Positions 10,525 to 22,500 of a DNA stretch of 64,000 bases are shown here, one piece after another (positions within the stretch are counted from its first letter, which is position 1; each line of letters begins with the position of its first letter). Position numbers and translations under genes: made by a program. The stretch comes from Massospora cicadina (lineage: Eukaryota > Entomophthoromycota > Entomophthoromycetes > Entomophthorales > Entomophthoraceae), in assembly GCA_022478985.1 (NCBI GenBank), contig JAKSZP010012313.1:1-64000 (forward strand). The letters are read 5' to 3'. The notes under the pieces were generated by a model. That model was not told the origin of the DNA. It did not search any database and worked only from the letters and a program-made list of their open reading frames with translations.

Positions 10525-12360
10525 CAAGGTACTGTGGTTAATAGGTTTAATTCTGTGTTCTCATGGTTTTTATCACATTTGAAAGAATCTTGATGGGTAC
10601 ACTGTCAGTATATGCAATTGAGAATGGTTCAAACATGTTGAAAATCTGAACAGTGAACTGATCAAATTCCTTCATCTTAAATTGTACTTCCCTAACTAAA
10701 ACAAATTGTTGTTTGATAGGTTATGCTCCAAAATGGGCAAGAGTTAAACGCAAAGGTTCAAGAATTATAACAATTTATGACTATGACAAAGCCCCCATTG
10801 ATTAACTGGGCAAAATCACATCTTAAATCCCAAAGCTGCAATTCAGAAAACATTAATAATGGGATCCTGAAATTTAGACATTGATATATGGATATGGCTG
10901 CTGCTTGACTTTCCTACTAGATCTGTTTTTAAGGACCTGATTGAAGAGGACCAGATTCTCACTCTGCCATAAGGCTCATGTACCCTATAGATTTTGAAGA
11001 GTTTTAATCTACTGAAGTTAGTTAAAAATTCTAATTCTAGTTTTATTTATCATTTATTATTACATTTATTTGCATAGCCTTGACAATAGCATTAGCAGTT
11101 GTGACCCAGGATAGTTGCCAAAAGTTGCAGACCCTACTGAAGTGAAAAACACAGACATCACTTTTCAGTAGCCATTTTGTATCAACTGCCATCCTGAAGA
11201 AAGCTAGAATTTCTAAAAAAGACACTAATAGGCAACAAAAATCTTAATTATATAGCTTTACAATATAGGTAAAATTGATAATTGGAATCTAATTTATATA
11301 AGTTTAAGTTTTCTCTTTTTATTTCTTTTTAATCTCTTACAAAAATATTTAATCCAATCTATAACCTTGTATGTTAAAGTTGTTTTTATATTGAGTTTCT
11401 AAAGCTGTATAAAGTAAAACAATAATAAAAAATACCTTTAACAGATTAATAAAGAAAGTTACATAAGTAATATATAGATAAGAATACTTTGCTTACTATA
11501 ATGTCTTACAATCTCTTTTGTATTAATTTATTACTAATTACTAAGATTTGAAATTTAAGAAGAGGGTGCCCAATGATAGACATGAGCTTGAAAACCATTT
11601 CCTCAGTTTAATCTCTTTAGATAAACTATGAGCTGGCCAATTACAAGTGTGTTGGTGATGTGCACTAATGCATGAACCTAATAGCAAATCACAAATGACC
11701 AATGGAATAACTGACCATTTATAATTCTGAATGTGGAAACTTTTTGAGTTTTATCCTTCTTTCCCTAATTTTGATTTCCCATTTCATCCTATAGTTGGTG
11801 CAGTATCATCCTAGGGTCAGCTCACTTTATTAAACAATAACAATCTTGTCTACCATAATCATTTTTAGCTTTTTAAAGAAACTTTGTTTATAAAATTTTT
11901 ATGAATTTTCTACATTAATTAGAAAATAGTTATACACAAAAAGCTATGATAAATATGACTAAAAAGCATAATATTTAATACTAAGTTACTAAATTAACCG
12001 ACTCTAAATTAAGCAGTGAAAGTGTTTAACCCACTCAGATGACAATTAATACAAGTCATATTTTGGTATATGATAAAATATTCATATTTAACTATACTGT
12101 CATTATAGTAGTTCTACTTTTTATCAGATGTTAATTTTGGATAATATAAAAGGGTTATTTAACAAATTTACATTAACATTCTTTGGTGTCAGATAATTAG
12201 AATTCTTTATATTTTATAAAAAGACTTAATTATATATTAGTATCTTTGAGCAATGAAATATTCTTAGTACTTTATGAAAAAATTGCAATGCTTTAAAATT
12301 GTTTAATCATGCTCTGTCTTAAATATGGAGTGTCAAATGCCTTTGATAACAAAAACAGTA
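10525..12360. other. AT-rich DNA without a recognisable gene
   Basis: The stretch is AT-rich with no long reading frame and no similarity that I can see to the retroelements on either side. One short candidate exon is listed separately (10720-10805). A 60-codon minus-strand frame at 11225-11043 has no recognisable motif. Confidence 0.5.
10720..10805 (+). CDS. Candidate terminal exon of a host gene
   Basis: A possible splice acceptor (GTTTGATAG, 10711-10719) is preceded by a CTAAC branch-like sequence at 10692-10696, 23 bases upstream. Behind it a 28-codon frame reads YAPKWARVKRKGSRIITIYD and on to a TAA at 10803. The composition looks protein-like and the splice signals are well placed for a short intron. 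I cannot find the preceding exon, and the gypsy H LTR lies just upstream, so the rest may be lost. I do not recognise the protein. Confidence 0.25.
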
Positions 12361-12376
12361 CAACAATGGATATTTG
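12361..12376 (-). repeat. 3' target-site duplication of LINE-F, displaced by inversion
   Basis: On the minus strand this reads CAAATATCCATTGTTG. The sequence directly before the 5' end of LINE-F (17902-17917, plus strand) is CAAATATCCATTATTG, 15 of 16 identical. The two halves now lie in opposite orientation on either side of E1, as expected after an inversion. Confidence 0.75.
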
Positions 12377-12474
12377 TTTTTATTTATTTGAGGATGGCCA
12401 ACCAGGGGACTTACACATCCAAATGTAGGGAAAAGGAAAGTAAAAGAGGGGAGAGCACACTAAAAAAAGAACCT
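12377..12474 (-). mobile_element. Detached 3' end of LINE-F
   Basis: On the minus strand it contains TTTTCCCTACATTTGG, GTCCCCTGGTTGGCCATC and a tail CTCAAATAAATAAAA. These align with the last 70 bases of LINE-E (TTTCCCTAG..., GTCCATCCCCTGGTCAG, TTAAATAAA). It ends directly at the displaced F target-site copy. The body of F (17918-23193) lacks such a tail, so this is its missing 3' end, cut off when E1 was inserted and the region was inverted. Confidence 0.7.
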
Positions 12475-12492
12475 GAAAGATAAGACATGGTA
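12475..12492 (+). repeat. Target-site copy X, left of E1
   Basis: GAAAGATAAGACATGGTA occurs here and, inverted, at 23194-23211 next to the 3' end of E2. It does not occur at the 3' end of E1. Four bases (TAGG) separate it from the E1 5' end. Confidence 0.85.
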
Positions 12493-12575
12493 TAGGCTTT
12501 TCTTTCTCATAACATACACTTTAGTTACTACAATTTGATTCGAACAGCAAATTTGGATAATCACACTCAGGAAAG

Positions 12576-14001
12576 AAGGGCGACTTTAATAACAAAAATA
12601 ATACAACATGGGCGAGCGTCGCGGCAAGTGGTGCGCTTAATGGTGCAACTAAGGGCAAGAAACGCCCTGGAGGGGGACCAGGAACCCAATCTGCAAAGAA
12701 ATCGCAAACTCAGACACCATCTGGGTCTATGGTATTTACTGTAAAGCATGCGCAATACATGTACATTTAATTCAACCAACCTTTGTCAAAGGTGGAACAC
12801 GGGATCAGACTCTTCCTTGGGGATGAGTCACCAACCCTGTGGGAGAAAACATGTGAGGCACAGCCCTCACTTTTCCCTCACGCGGTGTATGTAGCCACCA
12901 ACAACATGGGCTGCAGCTGGATCAATATTGGTTTTAAAACAGCTGATGAAGCTGATGCTGCAGCAAAAATCTACGTGGAAATTGCCCTCCCCAAGGGCAA
13001 AAATTTGTGCGCACCACGCACCAGATGGAACAAAGCAAAAACTTTGTTCATCTCCTTTGACTCGCTCCCCACCAACCTTCCTCATAAGGTAATTGAGGAG
13101 GAGCTCCGCAAGGTCTTGTGGCCTATGGAGAAATCCAACAACTTGAATTACAGCGATTTCGCTTAATGCCCAACCTGTGCATGGGCAAAGCTATTGCTGT
13201 AATTAACCCCCTTCCCAGAAGTGGAAGAGGATTTATCCAGAATTCCCCGCGCAGTAGAATTTCACTTTTCAGATGGGGGCCAGTTGGCTGCATTCCGAGT
13301 TACACTGGAACGCGCACCACCCATTTGCAACCACTGTGGCTCACTGGGCCACAAGGAACATGCATGCCCTGTAAAAGAGGGCTTAATGGAAAATGATTTT
13401 TGTGGAGAAAGTATGGATGAAGATAATGAAAACTTCGCCAAAATGACTGATGACCACCACCCATTCTACTGGGGTGAAGATGAACTATACTCCATCGTGG
13501 ACCCAGTTACAAGTAAACAGTGTAAAGCAGCACAAAAAGCCCGCAAGAGAGCAGCGGCTGAAGTGGCGGCACACGCGGAATCTGCCATTAACCACGGACA
13601 AATTCAGGAGGATATTTCAGATATTCACCAAACCAACCAATCAGAACAATATGCCCAGGTCGAAAATTTTCACAGTAACCAGACTGAGCCCCAAAGCGTC
13701 ATCAGTCATGCACATACTGAGGAACAATGCAACTGCAATTTGGGTGAAAATGCGGTGCACAATGCAACAAAGTTGAACTTCAAAAATATAAAATATAATC
13801 AACAACCCACATCAAATCAACATGAGACCTGTGCAGGAAAAGTTGACGCAAATGCAAAAAACTACAATTCAATTGAATCATTGGGTCAGATCAAGGGAAC
13901 CAACAATGGCAGTGAAAGAGTTGGAGTACAGACGCGGAGCATGGCCAAAATGAGCCATGGTGGGATAGGCCAGGCCAGAGGGCCCTCCCAACTGCTCCTG
14001 A
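12576..14001 (+). pseudogene. E1 ORF1 (gag-like, CCHC knuckle), start codon lost
   Basis: The position of the E2 start ATG holds AAG here (12576-12578). Frameshifts follow near 13010 and 13200. The last 260 codons are open: an RRM-like end, the knuckle CNHCGSLGHKEHAC near 13330, an acidic patch (MDEDNENFAKM), and an Ala/Lys helix. The TGA at 13999-14001 closes the ORF2-phase frame. A different frame runs on through 14237 only because of a shift. This copy could not supply ORF1 protein unless translation started internally. Confidence 0.75.
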
Positions 14002-14020
14002 GGTGCCACAGGCACCTCAG
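13998..14020 (+). promoter_or_regulatory. Perfect hairpin over the ORF1 stop of E1
   Basis: Arms CTGAGGTGCC and GGCACCTCAG around ACA. The ORF1 TGA is the second to fourth base of the 5' arm. E2 has the identical structure at 26922-26944. LINE-G has the same 10-3-10 shape with one compensatory change. Confidence 0.6.
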
Positions 14021-14031
14021 TGTCAATAAGG

Positions 14032-17000
14032 ATGTTAAACATCGCGGGAGCCAGGGCTCATACGTCCCAAGCCAAAAAGCTGGCATTCCTGCGAAAACCT
14101 CTTATAGACATCTTGGCCATCCAAGAAACCCACTGCCTACAAGGGGAAGAAGAATCCTGATCAACCAGGGTCGCACCATCACAATCAGTATGGACATCTC
14201 ACTGTGTGGTGATAGTCCAAAACAACAAAAAATTTAAAATTACAAATTCATCACACTTGCACGGTTGAGTCCTGGTAGCAACAATCACATGGCAAGATGA
14301 AATAATTTCGTTAGCATGTATCTATGCACCGTGCACACAACTGAGAGAAAAAAATTTTTGAAAAAAAATTTCTACCCTCACCCTCCCACCAGATATCATC
14401 ATGTTAGGCGATTTTAACTGCTGGGATAACCCCAATACAGATCGATGGCCTAATCCCAGGGGATACCACTTGGACACATTGAATATTGCACAATGAAGGC
14501 ATCTCTTGGCTTACAGCATGCTCTTTCTCCCAATTCACCAATCCTTACCCATATGACAAGACCCAACATACGTGAGGGACTGCTCATATCAATGAGTCGT
14601 ATTGACCACATCCTCATCCCACAATCCCACCACTCAAGAATCTCTAAATTTACAACAAAAAAGATCAATTTTTCTGATCACCGATTAGTTACGGTGCAGT
14701 TAGCGCCAACCCAATCCCACACACAGGTGTCGCCTTGGAGAAAGCTTTCACCCAGAAAATATAAGATTGCCTGAGATATCTGACGGGGTTGAAAACAAGG
14801 CTACAAACCCAGAATTCACAGCCCCATTCACTTCAGATCCCATCAGAACATGGGAAAATTTCAAAAAGATTTAATCAACAAAACCCGACATATTGCATCA
14901 CGCAAGTACACCGCAGACACAGCCACAATCAAGCGTACCTTGGCAGAACTAGACCACCTGGAAATAAATACTCTGAGAACTGGCTATAGCCCTAATTGGG
15001 GATGCAAATGGGCAGAAATTTCAGCCCAACTTAACAATCTCATCTTTGAACACCAACACAGAATCAAAGTATTGAACAAAGGTAAGTTCATAAAGGAAGG
15101 TGAAACCTGTTCAACATACATTTTCCGCCATACCACTCCCGCGCAAACCAGCCCACAAGCACACAGGTCCACAAGACCAACGGCACTGTGGCAACTGACC
15201 CTGAGGAGGTCAAGGCGGAAGTACACTGCTATTACACCAAATTATATTGCAATATGCCAACAGATCCACAAAAAATTAAAGAATTTATTCAAACTGCTGA
15301 GATACAAAGTACACCACCAAACTACAATATACTATCTCTTATCACACGGGAGGAGCTTTGGGAGACAATTCGCGGTGCACCATATAGGAAATGCCCAGAG
15401 CCTGATGGGATACCCTACAAATTTTACAAAAAATATTTTCAACAAATTGCCCCCTCCTATTGGCGTCAATGAACCAGAGTTTGTTGGAAACACGCCTATT
15501 ACCAGGAGGCATGAATCCTACGTTATAACCTTGTATAAAAAGGGTGACAAGTTGGACCTGGCTAACTGGCGCCCAATTGCACTCTCCAACACTGACACAA
15601 AAATTATAACAAAAATTTTAGAAGCTAAATTAGGCGCAATTGCATCTGACGTCCTGTCACCCAACCAGTTTGGGTTTATACCAGGGCGTTCTATCTGGAA
15701 AAACATTCACCCTGTTGCAAATATTTGCCAATCCAAAGGACTGGTGCCCCTGGTCTTCTTGGATCAGGAAAAGGCGTATGACCGTGTTAGCTGGCCATAC
15801 CTAAAAGAATGTCTACATGCCTTCAAACTCCCACCAAGATTCATAAAATGGGCGATGCTCCTAACAGAATCTGCAACCATGGCTGTATGCGGCCCTGGAT
15901 TCCTAACAAACAAGATTAAACCACACAGAGGGCTCAAACAAGGGATCCCCTCAGCCCACTGCTATACAATTTCAGCTTTGACCCGCTCCTCCGAGTAACT
16001 GACTCACGTCTCATGGGGATAACCGCACAAGGACAACCAACAGTCAAGATACTGGCCTTAGCAGATGACTGCGTAGAAGGTATAGCAAATAATGAAGATG
16101 CCAGACAGCTGGAACACACTCTAGAGGAATACTCCAAGGTGAGTAATGCATCGCTCAACAAAAGGAAGACAGAAATCATCCTCTTAGGCAAATACACAAA
16201 CAATTGGGCCACAACATCAGAACCTCACACCAACACTCGAAGAAAAAACCCAATTATATTATCCTTTGCAACACCTCCTACCACCACTCCTGTCCGACAC
16301 CTTGAAATCTGGCTAGAATCAGGGGGATATGCTAATGAGACAATGGAAAGTAGCCTGTTACAACGGGTATCCAAACGCGTCGCCTCCCTCAAGGGAAGAA
16401 CCCCAGGATTAACAGGACGAGTCACAGTTGCTAACTCGCTCATCCTCCCAATACTGTGGTACCAGGCCCATGCGATAGCCTTCTCACCTACCTTTATAAC
16501 CTCAATTCGCGCGCTTATCCAGGGCTGGCTGTGGCCTGGCTCTCACCCTCCTATACGGATGAAAACACTATTTGGCCCACGCTCAAGCGGAGGCATGGGA
16601 CTAATAGATTTTGAGAGCCATGCCAATCACATCCTAGGTACCTGGATAAAGGAAATCCTTGCTCCAGACCTCCCACAACAACATTGGTCCAGAGCAGCAA
16701 GGACTAACTTTGCACAGGCTCTCAAATTAACCAACCCACATATTCCACCCAGACTACTTTCATACCTTGCCAAGCACCCTACTGCAACGGGTCCACTTAA
16801 AACCTCCCCTCATTTCAAACATATCCTCCGAACTATCCGCTGTATGGGATGGACCATAGAGAACATGGGTACTATACTGGGGAAGGGGACGACCCAGCCC
16901 CCAATTCAAATTAAGAAACCCAGAAAACCACCCCCAGAGGGATATGCTCACAACAACCCCAAGCATAGCTAGGATAGAATACCTAGATATGCTGGACATT

Positions 17001-17572
17001 CCCTATGATTTAACCACACAGAAAGCAATGTGGAAAATGACACACCACCCACTCCTACAACCAAGGATAAGAGCAAACGCCTGGCGCTGTTTGAGAAGGA
17101 TCTATAGGACGGCGGACCGCTCCAACTCCATCCACAAAACATGTGCAGTATGTAAGGGGAGGGATCCCTACATCACCGCCTAGAAACATGCCCCCCAACC
17201 AAAGCTATATGGCAGGAAGTCGCACGCCTGCTCAAGAATCAAAACGAGCAGGAATTCTTGATATCAAAGAGTATCTTCGCGCTCCAGATCGAGTCTTCAA
17301 TCCCATCTACACTCCGCTCCCTAATAATACCCATTGCAATGTGGAAAATACACACAATTGCATTAGATGCGTTCTAGGGCACGGTCCCAACCATTCATGG
17401 GATTATTAACAGATTTCATGTCCACTTACTGGAGCACTTCCAAGCCTGGCTCTATGGGTATATGAGACCAAGACAAAAAGCGCTCATAAAATTATGGTTC
17501 CCACTCTGGTTCCTCCATACAGACCCTTTCCTTCACACCTGCTCCATAGCAGGGGAAACCTCCTCGGAGTAG
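14032..17572 (+). pseudogene. E1 ORF2 (endonuclease, reverse transcriptase, C-terminal finger)
   Basis: It starts MLNIAG at 14032. The endonuclease has DILAIQETHC, GDFNCWDNP near 14410 and MSRIDHILIP near 14600. The RT region has LVFLDQEKAYDRVSWPYLK near 15750, a GLKQG segment near 15930 with a one-base loss after it, and ADDC at about 16060 (both Asp kept, Phe changed to Leu). The finger CX2CX7HX4C is near 17140-17180. The protein is split into at least six frames, for example at 14840, 15180, 15470, 15990 and 16890, and ends at TAG 17570. Confidence 0.8.
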
Positions 17573-17724
17573 CGCACCAACCCCCCATACCTGGCAGTCC
17601 CGCTGACAATAGGGGTAACTTGAGTACCCTGGGGGTGCCCAATTTTATATTTGTCAGTTATTTCCCTAGTTTTACATATATTTGGTAATGTCCATCCCCT
17701 GGTCAGATTACCTCAGTTAAATAA

Positions 17725-17743
17725 AAAAGTCTGCTGTATATGG
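17725..17743 (+). repeat. Target-site copy Y, right of E1
   Basis: AAAAGTCTGCTGTATATGG here matches, inverted, 28443-28461 at the 5' side of E2. It is not found at the 5' side of E1. Confidence 0.85.
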
Positions 17744-17917
17744 CTTTTTATACTTTATTAGAACTAACTAATTAACAAAGTACTTTTTTAACTCTTTTAT
17801 AATCAGAAATGTCTAACAAGTAGTATTATGCTTAGCATTACTAAGGCTTTCAATATCACTTTTGAATTTTATTGGCGTATTTAAATGCTTTTCTAACTAT
17901 TCAAATATCCATTATTG
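17744..17917 (+). other. AT-rich spacer ending in the 5' target-site copy of LINE-F
   Basis: No gene is visible. The last 16 bases (17902-17917, CAAATATCCATTATTG) are the 5' copy of the F target-site duplication, and their partner is at 12361-12376. Confidence 0.65.
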
Positions 17918-17948
17918 CTTTTTTCCTGTTACTATAACTATTAGTAAC
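17918..17948 (+). promoter_or_regulatory. 5' end of LINE-F: pyrimidine start plus hairpin
   Basis: Arms GTTACTA and TAGTAAC with a 7-nt loop (17928-17948) directly follow the pyrimidine run. The 21-nt length equals that of LINE-G. Confidence 0.55.
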
Positions 17949-17992
17949 ATGATTATACTCAAATTATCCAAATTTGACAATCATACCAGAAA

Positions 17993-19528
17993 ATGAGCAG
18001 ATTTGTCCACACCAACACCATTTGGGCGAAAGTGGCCAGCGCAAAAACCCTAAGCCCACCCAACCTGTCAGGGAAAAATGCTTTGGCAGTAGTTGGGACA
18101 ACCTCCCCCAAAAAGGGTGAGCATAGCGCTGCACCCAGAGTTTTGCAATTTCTGCAAAAAATGGGCGCTTTCACAAAGATCAAACACTCCCAACCCTTGT
18201 CCTCCCTCAAGCATGGCCTTAGAATTATGGTTGGCAATACTTCCCTCGAGTCATGGGAAAAAATGGGGGAGAGCTTCTCTGCAACTTTCCCAAACACCAT
18301 TTTGGTAAAATTTTAAAAATTTACATAGAGGATGGGTGGATGTTGGATTCATGACTGCGGAGGAAGCGGCAGATGCAGAGAAAACCAAATTTTCCATTAA
18401 AATCAACAACAAAGATTGCATTATCCACACGGTGCACACATGATGGAATAAGGCAAATGATCTATTCATCATATATGACCAACTCCCGAGCACTGTGCAC
18501 CATAAAATCCTTGAGGATGAGCTCTGCGCAGGCCTCAAAAGTTATGGCGAAATTAAACAATTTGAATTCAAAAAATTCCCCCTCCTGCCTCACCTGTGTA
18601 TAGGGAAGGCAAAAGCCATTATTGAACCTGACCAGGATGTGGTAGAGGATATCACCCTCATTCTACACATGACGACCATCAACCTCCCCAATGGCAGCAT
18701 TTTCTCCCCTTCCGCATTACACCAGAACACACCCCACCTATCTGCAGCTTCTTCTCAGCTCTATGCCACAAAGACCATGCATGCCCCATCAAGTGCAGGA
18801 TTGAAGCACCAGAATTTTTGTGAGGACAATATGGAGAAAATGAGTATAACCTTTGGCAAAATGAAGGATGGCACTTACGCCTTCCATTGGGGAAAAAGAA
18901 CCAAAATCACTTTGGTCAAACCCATTTTGTGCAAGGATTGTAGTCACACACAGGCTTCCCGCAAGCAGGCTGCGAGTTCCGCTGAGACCCAAGCCTTAAC
19001 CACAATTTCACCAGACCAGATTCAGTCAGATGCCATAGCAGCGCAGTTAAATAACCAGTCAGATCCCTCACTATAACCCAACAAAATCAAAGTGATGAAT
19101 TTTTCAAACACAAGAAATCAAACGCCTCCAACCACACTGAAGCAGAACCACCATGCACCACTGTGGATCCTCCTAGTCAATCACAGGTGATCAGTGACAA
19201 TGTGGTTCATGAGTATGATATGGAAGATCTTAGCCAATTACAATGTGACAACGATCCTGCACAAATCCCAATTACCCTGACACCTAGTTTCTGCACATCT
19301 AGCCCACAGGTAAGCAGCGGAAAATTTTACGCTGATGGGGCACAATACAACCCATTCCAGAGACAAACTTCATGGAGTAATCTGAGCCCAAAGAAACCAA
19401 ACAAAACCAATACTACGACCACTGATCAACATGCTGGAACCAATCTGCCTGATAGGCCCCAAACTCATAGTATGACCTGCGCTGCTAGGGAATGGGGTGA
19501 CCCTAGTGGGTCGCCCCAACGTTTCTGA
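17993..19528 (+). pseudogene. LINE-F ORF1 remnant
   Basis: It starts MSRFVHTNTIWAKVASAKT, continues past a frameshift near 18316, and has an RRM-like stretch (GEIKQFEFKKFPLLPHLCIG, then GKAKAIIEP). The knuckle near 18735 reads C-x2-F-x4-H-x4-C in its correct frame, so the second Cys has become Phe. An acidic and Gln-rich tail continues to about 19528, where a TGA lies 31 nt before the endonuclease start. The other families have 33, which is consistent with a small indel. Confidence 0.65.
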
Positions 19529-19556
19529 TGTATGGATTACCACAATCACCATAGGG

Positions 19557-22500
19557 ACACTCAACATCGTGGGAGCTAAGGCCCCCACATCCTGGGCCAA
19601 AAAATGGCTTTCCTGCGTGATATACTCATGGAAATCTTGGCCGTCCAAGAACCCCACTGTCCACCAGGGGAGGAGGAGTAATGGTCAACCATGCTCCTTC
19701 CTGCTAAAAATCTTTTGGATGTACCACTGTGGGGTGGTAATTCAATCTAAATGTAATCCTCCAGTAAATATCCAAAGCACATTCTCCCACCTGGAGGGAT
19801 GGCTGCTTCTAACAGATTTTGAGTGGAACGGAGAAACTTTCACCGTGGCATGTGTTTATTCCCCAAATGATCCAAACGACCACCAAAAATTTTTCTCCAA
19901 TATTTCTTGATCCCTTTCGCTGAGGCAACGTTTTTCGCGGGAGATTTCAATTGCTGGCTTAACGCCATAACTGATCGCTGGCCTAAATCAAAGGCTATAC
20001 CCCGCGGCCACACAGAACTACGCATACTAAAGGCAACGCTGGGCCTGTATGACACTATCCCCAAACAGGCCACCACGTTGGCCAACGTGACGAGGCCCCA
20101 TTACAACAATATCCAGCTGGTCTCAATGATCCAGATTGACCTGATGCTCGCCCCTGTAGACTTCCATCACCATGTATCAAATTTTACAACAACAATTATC
20201 CCTTTCTCTGACCACTAAATGGTTTCAATGACGTTATCATCTGTGGCAAAATACCAAAAGCCACCAACCTGGCACAAAGTTCACCCAAGCACCATCCATC
20301 TTCTGGAGCTTAAGCTTTGGATCTAGACGGTGCTAACAACATAGACAAAAAAATGACCACCCAATGGGAACCCTATCACCGAGTGGGAAATTTTCAAGGC
20401 TAGAGTAACCAAGAAAGCCTGTCACTTGAACTACAGAAAGCTGGCCACAATGTCCGTGACAATCAACAAGGCTATCAGACAGCTCCAGCACTTAGAAAAC
20501 AACACACCTCGCGAGGGATACAGTCCTCAATGGGGACGCCTGTGGTTCCAACTGTCTGCACAGGTCAACTACCTCTTTAGAAAACACCAGCACTACATCG
20601 AAGTATGTTACAAGTCAAAATATACTCTATCCGGAGAAACTCACACAACCCAATTATTCCACCATTTTAAACCAATTTCGATTTTGTGACTTGCACACAG
20701 GTCCGTCAAGCAGACAACACACTGGCATCCACACCACCCAAAATAGCAGCCAAATTACACTGATTTTACACTAACCTGTACACGGCAGATTTTGTGGCAC
20801 ATAGCGAAATTGGAAAATTTTTATCATCTGCTAATATTGACAATATAGCTACCAACCAGACCTTGTCAAACCCATCGCTAGAGATGAACTATGGGAGGTA
20901 ATAAAATCACTCCGCGCCACAAGTGCCCTGGGCCTGATGGCCTTCCATATAAATTTTACAAAAAGTACTTTGATTACATTGCACCAGTACTACTGGCAGC
21001 TATGAACAAGTTCCTGGAGAACACAGCCATTCTACCTGGCGGCCAAGATGCATATGTGGTCACACTCTTCAAAAAAGGAGAACAGGTAGACCTAAACAAC
21101 TGGCGTCAAATTGCTCTTACCAATACTGATACTAAAATGCTAACAAAAATTTTAGCTAAGCGTCTGGGTTGCATTTCACAGACAGCCCTCTCCCCCATCA
21201 GTTTGGCTTTATCCCCAATATCTCAATTTGGGATAAATTCACACCATAGCCAACATCTGCCAAGCTAACCCCACAGACGCCTTTGCTTTCCTGGACTAAA
21301 AGAAAGCATATGACTGAATGCACTGGGACTACTTGGAACAATGTCTAAAGGCCTTCAACCTACCACCCCGCTTTATAAACTGGGCGCTGCTCCTAACGCG
21401 CTCAACCATGTTTGCAATCAGAGGCCCAGGTTTCCTAACTGACACCATCACCCCACAAAGGGGCCTCAAACAAGGCGACCCGCTTAGCCACCTACTATAC
21501 AATTTCAGCCTTGACCCTCTCCTCCGCATAGTAAACTCAAAGCTCTCTGGAATCAGGTTGGAGGGACAATTACCAACCAAAATGCTCGCCTTTGCTGACA
21601 ACTGCATAGTTGGAGTCTCAGGCAATAGGGATGCCAGAGCATTTGAGCGCATTATTCACCAGTATGAGTCAGTGAGTAACGCCATGCTGAACAAACAAAA
21701 AACAAAGGTAATTGTAATGGGCAAATCAGTTCAAGTTGGACTTCACCCTCCCACCACCGACCAAACCAACCAACTGCACATCCTACCACAAGACAAAGAT
21801 CTAAGCCAATAAAACCACTGTGTTTACCCTCGCACCCCACCCCGCCACCAACCCAGTCCATCATCTGGGAATATGGCTTGAGGCTGGTTGAAATGCACTT
21901 GAAACCATTGAAACCAAAATATTAGACAACATCACAAAAAGAATGACAAGTATACAGAGGAGTAAAGCTAGTTTAGCCAGAAGGGTTGTGTTAGCCAATT
22001 CCCTGATCTTATCAAAGTTATGGTTTGCTGCTCATTAAGTTCCCTTCTCCACCAACTTTACCAAGCAGTCTTCAAGCTTCTACAGAACTGGTTGTGGTCT
22101 GGATACCGCGCACCAGTCAGTCTGGAGACCATGTACGGCCCATGGAAGGAAGGCGGGATGGGGCTGCTCAACTTCACAGAACGATCAAAGCAAACCCTTG
22201 GCTCATGGATAGCTCTGACAACGTCACCCAACCCACCATCTCCCCACTGGGCTAAGGCAGCCCAAACCAACTTCGCAAGGGCACTACATCTGAGGTCCCC
22301 CTCCAACCCTGCAACACTGATAAAGTACCTAACAACACATCCAACGGCCACAAGGCTGCACAAAACCAACCGCTACTTCAAACGCATCCTGTACACCCTA
22401 AGACAAGGGGATTGGGTTCTCCTATGCACAGAAAGCTTAAGATAATAGACCTCCAATAGGTTATATGTGCCTCCACAGAGGGCAGACTGTGACAAACGCA

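Larger units (their letters stand above)
12497..17724 (+). mobile_element. LINE-E copy 1 (E1), full length but degraded
   Basis: This is a 5.2-kb non-LTR element with complete ends: 5' CTTTTCTTTCTC at 12497 and a 3' tail CAGTTAAATAAAA before 17725. ORF1 and ORF2 are both broken. The part from about 16140 to the 3' end is almost identical to E2, whereas the 5' two thirds differ much more. The 5' flank is X and the 3' flank is Y, whereas a normal insertion has the same duplication on both sides. E1 is therefore a recombinant of two insertions. Confidence 0.88.
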
